Part shown: positions 8,872 to 17,330 of the stretch, one piece after another
Layout of the letters: each line of letters opens with the position of its first letter
Position numbering within the stretch: position 1 is the stretch's first letter
Source: DASWLF01 sp963768765
GTDB taxonomy: Bacteria > Desulfobacterota > Desulfobaccia > Desulfobaccales > 0-14-0-80-60-11
Direction: 5' to 3'
Assembly: GCA_963768765.1 (NCBI GenBank)
Contig: CAVYJK010000021.1
Coordinates: 124,001-188,000 of the forward strand
DNA length: 64,000 nt
Notes under the pieces: generated by a model
The model's database searches: none
What the model was told of the DNA's origin: nothing
The model's input: the letters and a program-made list of their open reading frames with translations, nothing else
Made by a program: the position numbers and the translations under genes

Positions 8872-10551
8872 CTACTTCCCCAGGTAAGCCTGGATCTTAA
8901 TCTCCCCGAAATCCACCCAGAGATCGTAGAGGCAGCGCCGGACAATCTCCCGGATGGCCTGGGCCGCCGGGAGGTTTTCCAAGCAGACCCCGATGGCATA
9001 TTCGGGCGTGAGACTCTTGGCCAGGGCAAAGGAATCCCGGTGAATGACCTGACCCAGTCCCACTTCCTCCAGAATCTCGGTAATAATGTCCACCGGGTGC
9101 GTGGTGCTGTCCTTCACCACCCGGGCCTCCACCTGGGCGCTGCGGCCGGTGACCCGGATCAACCCGGTGGCCGCCTCCGCGGCGACCCGGTCGCCGGTCT
9201 CCTCCTGGTTCAGGTAAACCGCGGCAATCGACGCAAAGGGGGCGCCGTACACCTGGTATTGATAGATGGCCGGGGTGGCGGCAAAGGTCCAATGGTCCCC
9301 GCTCACCAGGTCGGGGCCCGGCCCTGGCTGCCACCAGACCGCCAGCCCCTCATCCAGTTCCACCGGGTCGTCGGCCCCCGCGGTGGCCAGGACCGAGTCT
9401 TCCCAGCTCTGCCCCTGGTTCAGGGACCAGCGGAAAGTGGCGGCGCCCACTTCGCCGCTGTCCTGAATTTCAATCAAATAATCTTGGGGGTACTCGCTGC
9501 GGTAATTACCCAGGACCATCAAGGCAGCCGAGCCGCTGCCGGTCTTCGCCGGTTCGCTTACCGAGGCCGGGGTGAGGCCCAGGAGCTCGCCCCGGGCCCG
9601 GCAGACGCCCCGCAGAAAAGGCCGCCTCTCCCCTGACGGAGAGGGCGCGCCGATAAGCTGCCTGAGCCGCGCCACCGCAGCCTCCTGGCTTTCCAGGCGG
9701 GCCCGGTGGGGTTCTTGCCAGCCATGGGCCAGGCCCGCCAGGCGCTGCAGCACCCCCTGGTAGACCAGCTGCCAGGCCACCGTGCCCCCGGGCAATTCCC
9801 AGCCGTGATAGAGGGCCACCTGCTTCTGGGACCAATCCAGACCCCGGAGATAAGAGCCCGCCGGGGCGGCCAGCCACTGCCCGCCCCGGTTGTCCAGCAC
9901 CAGGGCGAGGTCGCCGGCTCTCAGTTCGCTGAAGTCCCGGGCCAGCTCCACCCGCACGTTGCCTGGATCCAGGATCTCACTTTCCGGCAGGGTGAGCCTG
10001 CCGGAAAGCCGCAGACCGGCCAGGAAGCCGGAGGTCTCGCCGTCGGCCCCATAGCTCTCGTAGCCGCCGTCCGGGGCCTGGTCCACCGCGTAGGCGGTGA
10101 ATCCGTCCGCCTCTCCGGGGCCGTCCACCGCCCAGGACCGGACTGTCTGCTGGAAAACCACTTTTACCTGAAAATAGGGGGCCAGGGCCGCTTCCACTCC
10201 CCGGGTCAATGGGGCGTAAGGGGCGCCGGCAACTTCCTCGGGGCTTGCCCCGCCCCGTAGCCAAACCTGAAAATCCATGGCCCCGGTGCCGTCGTCCCAG
10301 GAGGGCGCCACCTCGTCCAGGTGGGGAGAAAAGGCGCTCATCACCGGGGAGGTCCAGGAGCCGGAAGGGTAAGCGCCCGCCGCCATGGCCACCTTCCCCG
10401 GCTCCCCGCCGTACTCCGTGTGCTCAAAGACCCCGGAGCCGGGGGCCAGGCCATAGTCCAGGTCAAAGGGATAGAGCGCCGCCTTCACCCGGGGCCGGGC
10501 CCCGCGATAACGCCCCTCTTCCTGCAGATACTCCGCCCCAGCTGGTCTCAT
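8872..10551 (-). CDS. 559-residue tail hub or baseplate-like protein
   Basis: The protein lies between the 120-residue tail protein and the giant tail-tip protein, where hub/baseplate proteins are usually encoded. It is beta-rich. It carries at about 335-424 the module it shares with its neighbour (GSGSAALMVLGNY, DSGEVGAATFRWS, GPDLVSGDHWTFA). The C-terminal 110 residues (IYQYQVYGAPFASIAAVYLN onward to VDFGEIKIQAYLGK) resemble the hub-type domain of long-tailed phages. The ATG at 10551 has AAGGGAAACC upstream. Specific function is inferred from position. Confidence 0.55.
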   Translation of the reverse strand: MRPAGAEYLQEEGRYRGARPRVKAALYPFDLDYGLAPGSGVFEHTEYGGEPGKVAMAAGAYPSGSWTSPVMSAFSPHLDEVAPSWDDGTGAMDFQVWLRGGASPEEVAGAPYAPLTRGVEAALAPYFQVKVVFQQTVRSWAVDGPGEADGFTAYAVDQAPDGGYESYGADGETSGFLAGLRLSGRLTLPESEILDPGNVRVELARDFSELRAGDLALVLDNRGGQWLAAPAGSYLRGLDWSQKQVALYHGWELPGGTVAWQLVYQGVLQRLAGLAHGWQEPHRARLESQEAAVARLRQLIGAPSPSGERRPFLRGVCRARGELLGLTPASVSEPAKTGSGSAALMVLGNYRSEYPQDYLIEIQDSGEVGAATFRWSLNQGQSWEDSVLATAGADDPVELDEGLAVWWQPGPGPDLVSGDHWTFAATPAIYQYQVYGAPFASIAAVYLNQEETGDRVAAEAATGLIRVTGRSAQVEARVVKDSTTHPVDIITEILEEVGLGQVIHRDSFALAKSLTPEYAIGVCLENLPAAQAIREIVRRCLYDLWVDFGEIKIQAYLGK

Positions 10552-10655
10552 GGTTTCCCTTCGTTTCTTTGGGGGAGGGGGTAAGGGCCGTGGGCCCTTG
10601 CGCTTACGAAAAACTCCCCCAAGACCCCACCCCCAAACCCCTATGGTTTTATTTG

Positions 10656-10694
10656 GCCGTGGAAGTCGGGGCCGTCGGCCCCGCCTTCCACGGC
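10656..10694. repeat. Long GC-rich hairpin
   Basis: Arms GCCGTGGAAGTCGGGGCC and GGCCCCGCCTTCCACGGC pair over 18 positions with one mismatch and a 3-base loop. It lies in the 216-base gap between two tail genes, inside G-run and C-run sequence. There is no T-tract on either side, so it is a poor intrinsic terminator. A dispersed palindromic repeat or an RNA-processing/stability hairpin is more likely. Confidence 0.6.
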
Positions 10695-10767
10695 CCTTAC
10701 GCGGGTTGGGAGGGGGGATAGGGGGGAGGGCAGGGACCCCCGGTCCCTGGCCCTCCCCCCACCTTTC

Positions 10768-11130
10768 CTATATCTCTTCCAGCACCATGCTGCCGGACCA
10801 CAGTCCCGGGGCCACTTCTTTAAAATCCAGGTCGTTGGTCCAGTTGCCGGTGAAGGTTTTAGTCGTGCCGCCGTCCCGGTAGAAATCGATATCCGTCTGG
10901 GCCTGTTTGATGATGGCCAGGGTCTCTTTCTGGGCCCTGGGGATGTACCCGAATTTCAGGACCCACCGCTGCTTCAGCCCCCGGGCGTAGCTTCTCAAGG
11001 TGCCGTCCAGGGCCCGCTGCCGGTCCGTTTCGTCCTGGGCCAGTTCCTGGTAGTCCCAGGTGAAGTTCACCGGCAAGGCATAGCTCTGGCGGCTGCCGTT
11101 CACCGTCCATTCCAACCTGGCGTTAGCCAT
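10768..11130 (-). CDS. 120-residue tail protein downstream of the tape measure
   Basis: The product (MANARLEWTVNGSRQSYALP..) has the start and compact beta-rich composition of small distal tail or tail-completion proteins and follows the tape measure gene. The ATG at 11130 has a GGGAGGCGGG ribosome binding site. The segment KQAQTDIDFYRDGG and the WSGSMVLEE ending suggest a tail-tube-like fold, but no named family is claimed. Confidence 0.5.
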   Translation of the reverse strand: MANARLEWTVNGSRQSYALPVNFTWDYQELAQDETDRQRALDGTLRSYARGLKQRWVLKFGYIPRAQKETLAIIKQAQTDIDFYRDGGTTKTFTGNWTNDLDFKEVAPGLWSGSMVLEEI

Positions 11131-11139
11131 CCCGCCTCC

Positions 11140-11905
11140 CTACCAGCGCCCTTCCGTATCTCTTTGCAGAGCCGGCAGCAGATGGCGCTGTACCAGCCGG
11201 TCCCAGTCCAGGCCGGCCACCCCGGCGGCGTCCAGGCTCTGGACCTGAATGGTGATGTCGTAGCTGGGGGCGGCCCCCCCCGGGGCCACCTGGAAGCGTC
11301 CGGTGCGCAAGGCCTCGAAGGTTTTTTCCCCCAGGCGGGCCATGCTCTCCCGGGGCAGGACGCCTTCCCCGGCCTGGGCCATGATGAGTTGCTCATCGCC
11401 CATCAGCGTTCCCGGAGAGACCACCAGGCCCTGGTGGGCTGCCACAATCCCGCCCTGGTGGAACCAGCCGCCGAAGTCCAGGGCCGCACCCAGGAAAGCG
11501 GACCAGCCGCCGCCGGAGCCACCGCCGCCCCCCAGGGTGGCGCCCCAGGTGGAAGCCACCTTTGCCAGGGTCTGGAGAAAATGTTCGCCCCAGTCCTCCA
11601 CTTCCCCGGAGATGCCCGTTAGGGTTTGTTCCCCAGCTCTGGCCCAGGAGGCTGCTGGCGGCCTCCCCCTCGGCGGCAATGGCCCCGAACCTGTCCGCCG
11701 CCTGGGTCGACATGGCCTCCAGGCTCCCCTGCCACTCCCGGGAAAAAGCGTCCCAGCTTTCCGTTAGGCTCCGGGTCTCTTCGGACCAGGCCGCCGACCG
11801 GGCCTGGCTGTATTCCTGGCTGACTCTGAGCATTTCATCCTGCATGGCCCGGAAATCTTGCAAATCTTTCGTATTCAAGCCACTCGTGACACTATCCTTG
11901 GGCAT
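11140..11905 (-). pseudogene. Very short tape measure-like protein, reading frame broken near 11634
   Basis: Two overlapping frames together encode one protein of about 254 residues. The N-terminal part (ATG at 11905, MPKDSVTSGLNTKDLQDF) is helical and coiled-coil-like. The C-terminal part (LTGISGEVEDWGEHFLQTL to LPALQRDTEGRW) ends with GGIVAAHQGLVVSPGTLMGD, a Gly-rich motif common at the C-terminus of tape measure proteins. Removing one G from the four-G run at about 11631-11634 joins them as LLGQSWEQTLTG. The total span is 766 bases, one more than a multiple of three. Either the gene is broken or one base is wrong. A programmed shift is less likely because the site is not a known slippery heptamer. 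Confidence 0.65.
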
Positions 11906-12233
11906 GCCGTCCTCGCTGGTCTGCCTCGAGCACCCGCCGCACCGTTCCTAAAAGCAGCCAGGTCTCCAGGCTAAGATCGTTGGCCCTAAAGGGGTAACCG
12001 GCCCGGCTCAGCTGGTGCAGGAAGACCAGGTGCCAGGTCCAGGGGGACATGGCCTCCGGCCGGAGGTATTCCTGACAGACGCCGCAGGCCCAATCGGCGA
12101 AGGAGCCGCTTGCCGTGCGGCAGCGCCGCCGCTCGGCCGGCCCGCAGAGACGGCCTCCGGAAATAGCTTTGAGCTCCTGGAGCAGAGGCCAATCAATGAG
12201 GCCTCCCCCGTCGGTCTCCCCGGTCAGCCCCAC
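11892..12233 (-). CDS. Tail assembly chaperone-like protein, second of an overlapping pair
   Basis: The 113-residue frame starts at GTG 12233, overlapping the end of the previous gene by 10 bases, and ends inside the start of the tape measure gene. A pair of small overlapping genes between the tail tube and tape measure genes is the standard location of the tail chaperones (G and GT). The product has Cys and Trp residues (LCGPAERRRC, WACGVCQ, MSPWTWHLVF), like the zinc-ribbon/helical GT partners of some Mu-like prophages. It may be made as a separate protein or by frameshift fusion to the upstream product. Confidence 0.55.
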   Translation of the reverse strand: MGLTGETDGGGLIDWPLLQELKAISGGRLCGPAERRRCRTASGSFADWACGVCQEYLRPEAMSPWTWHLVFLHQLSRAGYPFRANDLSLETWLLLGTVRRVLEADQRGRHAQG

Positions 12234-12607
12234 TCCTGCTCCCCCCGGGAGGCCAGCCGCATTCCTTCAAAAACCTGTTGGGCCAGATAAGCCACCAGGT
12301 CCGGGGCGTGGTCGGCCAGGCGGCTCTTCCAGTCCGGGTGCCGCTCCGGGTCCAGAGGCGCCGGACCGCCATCCTCCTGGATGAGAAAATCACCCTCCCC
12401 AAACCCGGTCAAAATCTCCAACCCGAACTTGACCCTGGTCTCTCCCAGACAGAACCGGCGCTCTCCTCCCTCCAGGCGGTAAGCCGACAACTGATAGGCC
12501 ACCCTTTCTTCCGAGGAGGGCCGCCGATAATAAAGAGTCACCACGGAGCCCGACACCGGATCCTGCACCGCCAAGACGTGACGCTCTTCCCCTAAAAGCC
12601 TGCCCAT
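12224..12607 (-). CDS. Tail assembly chaperone-like protein, first of an overlapping pair
   Basis: The 127-residue protein (MGRLLGEERHVLAVQDPVSG) lies directly downstream of the tail tube gene. It has mixed alpha/beta character with SSEERVAYQLSAYRLEGG and an acidic middle (GFGEGDFLIQEDGG). Position, size and overlap with the next gene fit the G-type tail chaperone. The 3' end reads TGG GGC TGA and the next frame begins GTG GGG within the same bases. Function is inferred from synteny. Confidence 0.5.
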   Translation of the reverse strand: MGRLLGEERHVLAVQDPVSGSVVTLYYRRPSSEERVAYQLSAYRLEGGERRFCLGETRVKFGLEILTGFGEGDFLIQEDGGPAPLDPERHPDWKSRLADHAPDLVAYLAQQVFEGMRLASRGEQEWG

Positions 12608-12664
12608 GTTTTCTCCGGATTCCTGGGGGTTGGAAGGGGGGCGGCCCCTGGCCCTCCCCCCAGC

Positions 12665-13960
12665 CTAGGCGGCATAGCCGCTTACTTGATTCTGAACCAC
12701 CGCCACCACCGAGCCGAAGTCGTCGTCTTCCAGCACCGCGAATTCCACCTCTTCTCCCAGGCGTCTTTGGTTAACTCGCACCGGGGAGTTCAGCACCGCC
12801 ACCCGGGGAAAGACCAGTTCCACCTGGTAGGACAATCCCGGTTCGAATTCCGGTCCCTGGGCCAACAGGCGCACCGCCAGGGTGTCATTGTCTTTCAGGT
12901 TCTGGGCCAGCAGGAAGTCCCGGAAGTCCCGGTCGAATTTCAGGCTCTGTTCCCGCCCGGCCCGGAAGGCGCGGTTGGCGAAGCCGCTTCCGGCGCCCGG
13001 GGTGGATTCCGGCGTCAGGTTATTTTTAAAAGTCCAGGTGACGGCCCGCAGTTCGGCGGACAACAGACGGCCCCCGTAAAAGGTGGCGCCGTCCCAGCGG
13101 CCCCCCAGGGTCACTTCCAGTCGGCTCACCTTCAGGGGAGGCTCGTCCACCCGGGGCGGGAAATCCATCCAGCCGCTCTCCCGGGGCAGGTAATAGACCC
13201 GGTAGGTGGTGGCGTCCCCGGCGCTCCCCGGCGGGGCGATAGTGATCGCCGCGGGCACCTCCTCCGAGACGGCCTGATAGGAAACTTCATCCCAGGCCTG
13301 GGTGCCGGGGTTCAGCACCTTAACGGCCTGGACGCTGCTCAATCTTTCGACCGCGTCCGCCCCGGCCACCCCGCCCGCCGCCAGGGTCAAGGTCCCGGCA
13401 TTGTAAGGCGCGGTCACTTCCTCCACCCGGGTGTTGTCCTCCACCTTGCCGGTGCCCTTCACCGTGCCGTTGATCTTGGCCCAGCCGTCCTTGGAAAACT
13501 CCACCTTGACCTGGTCAATGAAGCAGGAGGCAAAACGCCTTTTTAGAACCTGGCGCCCGAAGCGCAGGGCCGCGGTGAAGGACGGGTTGGAGCGGGCCTC
13601 GTCCACTTCGCCGGACAAGGGCCGGATGGCGTGGCGGTAACCGGTGGTCCCCGCCGCCGCGGTTGCCACCGTCCCCAGGCCGTAGGCCAGCAGAAAGGCG
13701 AAGTGCTGGGGCTGGGCCCGGGGAAAAGAAAGGGTTCCGGCCACTCTGCCCCCCAGGTCATGGAGGCGGTCCGCCTCTTCCTTGCCGGTGAACTCTTCCC
13801 GGTTGGGGGACTTCAGGGCCTGGTAATTGAGGATGGAGTTCAGGTCCGCCAGCAAGATGGTGTCCAGTTCCTGCTCGGCATTGATAGCCGCTTCCCGCCG
13901 CTTAGCGGACACTGCCAGAAGGTTATGGGTGGCCAGAAAATTCCGGATGGACCGGGTCAT
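12665..13960 (-). CDS. Phage major tail tube-like protein
   Basis: The 431-residue protein is encoded between the gp37-like connector and the tail chaperone pair, the position of the major tail protein. The N-terminus is helical (NLLAVSAKRREAAINAEQE) and the rest beta-rich, with an apparent Ig-like or decoration insert around 170-260 (YNAGTLTLAAGGVAGADAVE). The central QVLKRRFASCFIDQVKVEFS segment followed by KINGTVKGTGKVED resembles tail tube strands. It is longer than usual (150-250), consistent with an inserted surface domain. The ATG at 13960 has an AAGGAGAAAGAACC site. Confidence 0.6.
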   Translation of the reverse strand: MTRSIRNFLATHNLLAVSAKRREAAINAEQELDTILLADLNSILNYQALKSPNREEFTGKEEADRLHDLGGRVAGTLSFPRAQPQHFAFLLAYGLGTVATAAAGTTGYRHAIRPLSGEVDEARSNPSFTAALRFGRQVLKRRFASCFIDQVKVEFSKDGWAKINGTVKGTGKVEDNTRVEEVTAPYNAGTLTLAAGGVAGADAVERLSSVQAVKVLNPGTQAWDEVSYQAVSEEVPAAITIAPPGSAGDATTYRVYYLPRESGWMDFPPRVDEPPLKVSRLEVTLGGRWDGATFYGGRLLSAELRAVTWTFKNNLTPESTPGAGSGFANRAFRAGREQSLKFDRDFRDFLLAQNLKDNDTLAVRLLAQGPEFEPGLSYQVELVFPRVAVLNSPVRVNQRRLGEEVEFAVLEDDDFGSVVAVVQNQVSGYAA

Positions 13961-13989
13961 GGTTCTTTCTCCTTGCAGGGACAGCCGCT

Positions 13990-14430
13990 TTACAGGTCCT
14001 TAACTGCCGCGGTGCGATAGTGGGCCGCATAGACGGTGAACTCCCGGGTGGTGAGGAGCGGCTCCTCCAGCACCAGGCTGAAGGGCAGGATCTCCAGGCC
14101 CAGGTCCTGATGCCACAGGGCCTGCCGCACTCCGGCCAGGATGTCGTAGACCCCGCCCTCGACGCGCCGGCCGGCGGTCTCACCTCGCAGCGCCCGGGCC
14201 GCCGCCAGCACGGTAAAATCCAGGTGCACGTCGTAGGACCGGGCGGTCACCTGCTCGCCCCGGCTCTGGCGCAGCATCACCAGCACCGCCGGCAGGCGCC
14301 AGGCTTCCTTTTTGAGATCGGGCAAAAAGTCCCCCTGATAGGTCTCCACGGTCTTCACCCGGGAGCCCAGTTGCGCCTTAAGGGCCGCCAGCACCGCGTC
14401 TTCCAGGAAGGTCCAGGTGTAATCCTCCAT
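13990..14430 (-). CDS. Mu gp37-like head-tail connector protein
   Basis: The 146-residue product resembles the gp37 (DUF1834-type) proteins of Mu-like prophages: an N-terminal helix with LEDAVLAALKAQLGSRVKTVETYQGD, a central LPAVLVMLRQSRGEQVTARSY strand region, and a C-terminal FSLVLEEPLLTTREFTVYAA strand. The gene lies 11 bases downstream of the gp36-like gene on the same strand, as in Mu-like clusters. It probably acts in joining head and tail. Confidence 0.7.
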   Translation of the reverse strand: MEDYTWTFLEDAVLAALKAQLGSRVKTVETYQGDFLPDLKKEAWRLPAVLVMLRQSRGEQVTARSYDVHLDFTVLAAARALRGETAGRRVEGGVYDILAGVRQALWHQDLGLEILPFSLVLEEPLLTTREFTVYAAHYRTAAVKDL

Positions 14431-14441
14431 GGCTGCCCGCC

Positions 14442-14846
14442 TTACCAGTCACCCAGGGTATCCCGGCTGAAGCGCCGGGAGGGCCCGGTGATATCCTCCG
14501 GGGCCTCGCCCCCGGCTCCTTCCAGCATGGCCTGGCCCGCGGCCACCAGTTTCAGGAAGGCGATGGCGTCCTCGTACCCGCGCCGGCGCACTTCAGGGGC
14601 CACGCTGCGACGGGAGTACAGGTGATACAGGGCCAGATCCACGGAGAGCGCCTTGACCCGGTCGGGCACCGGCGAGAGGGGCACCTGGTAGCGCACCGCC
14701 AGGTACGAATCGATTTCAGCATCCGCCCTGGCGATGGCTTCGGCCACCACCAGGGCGTCGGGGATTTCCCCCGCCTCCGTGGTCAACTGGGCCAGCTCAT
14801 CTTCAGGGACCATTTTGACCAGATCTTCCAGAACCGCATAAGCCAT
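14442..14846 (-). CDS. Mu gp36-like protein (DUF1320 type)
   Basis: The 134-residue product is helical, with the family pattern of an N-terminal YAVLEDLVKMVPEDELAQLT, then AIARADAEIDSYLAVRYQVP and VKALSVDLALYHLYSRR, closing with YEDAIAFLKLVAAGQ. This matches DUF1320/gp36 head-tail adaptor proteins in both sequence pattern and position after the major head gene. The ATG is at 14846. Confidence 0.82.
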   Translation of the reverse strand: MAYAVLEDLVKMVPEDELAQLTTEAGEIPDALVVAEAIARADAEIDSYLAVRYQVPLSPVPDRVKALSVDLALYHLYSRRSVAPEVRRRGYEDAIAFLKLVAAGQAMLEGAGGEAPEDITGPSRRFSRDTLGDW

Positions 14847-14913
14847 CGCGCTACTCCCCTAATTTCAGCCTGTGTCTGGCCGCCGCCGTCCAGGTTGGCG
14901 CACCCTCAGCCTC

Positions 14914-15253
14914 TTAGTAGAAGTAAGTCACCTGCAGGGTGCCGCTAATGTCCCCCACCCGGATGGCCTGGAATTGCTGCAGGGCCTGGGTGCCGCTGAG
15001 CACCAGGGTGTCCCCGCTGACCAGGTAATGACCGTTACTGGCGCTGGGCTGACCCCCATCGATGCGGAAGCGGAGGTCGCCGTTCTCCGAAGACACCATC
15101 GCCGCCCGGGCGGACATGCGGGCGTAGGGGCCGGTCAGCGGCTGAGATCTTGCTGGGCGACAATTTCGCCACCACCGCCCCCACCGTCACTACTTCGTAG
15201 TCCCCCGGGATCCTGTTGTAAGTCTCTAGGGTGAAGCCACCGAACCAAGCCAT
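14914..15253 (-). pseudogene. Phage structural protein next to the head genes, reading frame broken near 15140
   Basis: The first frame starts at ATG 15253 (MAWFGGFTLETYNRIPGDYE) after a good GAGGAT site and runs to about KISAA. A second frame continues as LTGPYARMSARAAMVSSENG and on to GTLQVTYFY. Dropping one base near 15135-15145 joins them into about 112 residues. The span is 340 bases, one more than a multiple of three. The repaired C-terminus (RFRIDGG, GHYLVSGDTLVLSG, FQAIRVGD) is a recurrent phage structural pattern found beside capsid genes. The exact family is not named. Confidence 0.6.
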
Positions 15254-15392
15254 ATCCTCTCCTAGCTCCCTGGAAGGCAGCCGGGGGCCGCCTCCAGGGA
15301 TGATTAGAGTCCAGAAGGGGCGTTTCCCCTTAAGGACCCGGCTTTCGGCTTTCTCTAACCGAAAACCCTAAGCCCATAACCGCAAACCGTCC

Positions 15393-16289
15393 CTACGCCA
15401 GCTCGGGCACCACCAGGAGATCGGCCGTTCCCTGCCAGACGTTGGACTTGGTCCCCCCGGCGTTGGGATCGCCGATGATGAACTGGGCCTGCAGAATCTC
15501 CCGGGCCTGGGCTTCCAGGGAAGGCGGCACCAGCAACAGGCTGGGCTTGATCCCCAGGGGTCGGCCTTCGCTGTTGATGAAAGCCATCATGGTGCTGCGG
15601 GCCGCGGCGTAGTTGGTGGAGTTCAGGGTCTCCTTGGAGGAGTAGGCCAGCTGCCACAGGCCGTAAGCCGCCGCCCCCCGGTAGTCCACGCCGTAGCGGT
15701 ACTTCTTGCGCATGAAGGCGTTCTCGTCTTCCTGGCGGTCCATGCGCACCAGCTGGACTCCCCGCCGCAGTTGGAAAATGAAGGGCTTGATGGCCCGGTT
15801 GGTGTCCAGCAGGAACCAGGGGGTGCCGGAGCCGCCGCCGAAATTGGAGACGGTCCCCGAACCCACCGGATGGTCAGTGTTAAAGAAGTACTGGCCGTCA
15901 TAGCAGGCCGTGGTAAACCCCGCGGACATCAGGTCCGCAATTAGTCTTTCCGGGTGCTTCTTGGCTTCCTGGGCCAGGGCCGCCACGATGGGGTTGTAGA
16001 ATCCCAGCTGCTCGTCTTCGATGTCGTTGCGGTCCACCTCGATGGTGGCTTCCCAGTCCTTGGTTTCCACCTGGTAGGCCTTGGGCTCCAGCGAGCTGAT
16101 CTGCCGGTCGCCGATCCACTCCCGTACCATGGGAAAGTCCAGCAGAAACTTATAGTCCATGATCCGGGTGCTGGCCGGCACGGTCATGGCCACCCGCTCA
16201 TACCAGGTCTCGGTCTCCTGGAAGGCGGCATTGAACACCGCGGTGAAGGCCGTGTAAAGTCTGGCTAATCCTTCGGCGTTGATAATCAT
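15393..16289 (-). CDS. Mu-like major head (capsid) protein, gpT family
   Basis: The 298-residue protein has hallmarks of the Mu gpT/gp34 major head family: the start MIINAEGLARLYTAFTAVFN with TETWYERVAMTVPAST, then KAYQVETKDWEATIEVDRND and a QLGFYNPIVAALAQEAKKHP segment. The middle carries PVGSGTVSNFGG and WFLLDTNRAIKPFIFQLR. It forms the icosahedral shell. It follows the capsid cement gene. The length matches the family and the frame is intact. Confidence 0.93.
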   Translation of the reverse strand: MIINAEGLARLYTAFTAVFNAAFQETETWYERVAMTVPASTRIMDYKFLLDFPMVREWIGDRQISSLEPKAYQVETKDWEATIEVDRNDIEDEQLGFYNPIVAALAQEAKKHPERLIADLMSAGFTTACYDGQYFFNTDHPVGSGTVSNFGGGSGTPWFLLDTNRAIKPFIFQLRRGVQLVRMDRQEDENAFMRKKYRYGVDYRGAAAYGLWQLAYSSKETLNSTNYAAARSTMMAFINSEGRPLGIKPSLLLVPPSLEAQAREILQAQFIIGDPNAGGTKSNVWQGTADLLVVPELA

Positions 16290-16304
16290 CCTGGCTTCCT
16301 CCGT

Positions 16305-16712
16305 TTACCTGGCGATGTCGATCCACCCCTTGGTGGCCGACACGTACTTGGTCAAAACGCCCACTTTGATGTCGTTGGTGGGACCCGCGGCGTCGTCGAA
16401 GGTATGATCGTCCACCGCGTACATGGCGTCCCCCACCATGGCCTGGGTGATGGAGGCGGCGTCGAACTCAAAGACCCCGGTGCGCCGCACCCTTACCACC
16501 CGCTCGCCGTTGGCCCCGGAGCCGTTGTCCACCTGCTCCATGGCCGCCCCCACAAACCGGTGGCCGCTGGTATCCGCCGCCGGCACCGCATAGCCGTCGC
16601 CGTTGACGCACACCAACGAACCGGCATAAATCTTGGTGGCTGCCGCCACCGGGTATTCCACCTCGATGCCATCCCGGTAAGCCGTAGCCCGGTCACGGGT
16701 TAATCCTGCCAT
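16305..16712 (-). CDS. Capsid cement / decoration protein (DUF2190-like)
   Basis: The 135-residue product (MAGLTRDRATAYRDGIEVEY, then PVAAATKIYAGSLVCVNGDG, RFVGAAMEQVDNGSG, VVRVRRTGVFEFDAASI) matches the small beta-rich proteins encoded between the protease/scaffold and major head genes of Mu-like phages, which decorate or stabilise the shell. I start at the ATG at 16712 because a strong GGAGGT site lies 9 bases upstream; frames extending to 16835 add residues with no match. Confidence 0.8.
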   Translation of the reverse strand: MAGLTRDRATAYRDGIEVEYPVAAATKIYAGSLVCVNGDGYAVPAADTSGHRFVGAAMEQVDNGSGANGERVVRVRRTGVFEFDAASITQAMVGDAMYAVDDHTFDDAAGPTNDIKVGVLTKYVSATKGWIDIAR

Positions 16713-16835
16713 ATTGCTTCTACCTCCAAGTTTAGTGGTCACTAACGTCCATCGGGGTTTCTCCCTATCACGGTTGCCGTAGAGGGCGGGAACCGCCCCG
16801 ACCCGCGGCTCCGGGAAGAAAATTCCCGACGGCAA

Positions 16836-17330
16836 TCACCCAGTCTGGGCCTTGGCCTTCAGATATTCGCCCGGCGCCAGGTTCAGGGATTGGCACAGGG
16901 CCAATTCTTCCGGCAACAGATTGCCCCCCTGGTCTTCGGTAAGAAGCTTCAGAACTTCTCCGGTGGGGACCAGCTTGGGGGCCCGGGCCACGTAGGTTTT
17001 AAAACCCTGGGGGTCCTGGCGGAAATATTCCAGGGCCCAGCCTTTCTGGGCCGGGCTCACCTTTCCCGCCTCCATGGCCTCCGCCACCGCCCGGGCCGCA
17101 GTCTCCTCGGCCAAGCGCTCCTTGAGGGCCTGCAACTCTTCCTGGACTGCGGCAAACTGCCGGGCCTCCGCTTTTAAAGCCGCCACCGCCCCTTTGAGCC
17201 GGGATGGCGAAGCCTCCCCCTCGAGGTCCAGGGCCGCGGCCAGTTCCCGGAAGACCTCCAGGACCCGGACGCCCACTTCCTCTGCGTCCGTCTGCGGCTT
17301 AAGCCCTACCAGGCATTTGAGTTCTTCCAT
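16836..17330 (-). CDS. Predicted free scaffold protein from an internal start (Mu gpZ-like)
   Basis: Inside the protease gene an in-frame ATG at 17330 (MEELKCLVGLKPQTDAEE) is preceded by AGGAGG at 17342-17347, with 11 bases between. It falls at the boundary between protease and coiled-coil scaffold. Mu makes scaffold Z from an internal start within gene I, so the same arrangement is plausible. The site is seen in the sequence; its use is inference. Confidence 0.5.
   Translation of the reverse strand: MEELKCLVGLKPQTDAEEVGVRVLEVFRELAAALDLEGEASPSRLKGAVAALKAEARQFAAVQEELQALKERLAEETAARAVAEAMEAGKVSPAQKGWALEYFRQDPQGFKTYVARAPKLVPTGEVLKLLTEDQGGNLLPEELALCQSLNLAPGEYLKAKAQTG

Noticed and set aside
10560..10767. 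Plus-strand short open frames in the G-rich gap between tail genes
   Set aside because: They are low-complexity Gly/Pro/Arg runs arising from G and C tracts around a hairpin, without ribosome sites.
12224..12240. Canonical -1 slippery heptamer between the two tail chaperone-like genes
   Set aside because: The overlap reads GAGTGGGGCTGA, which does not fit X XXY YYZ. I keep only the observation of the overlap.
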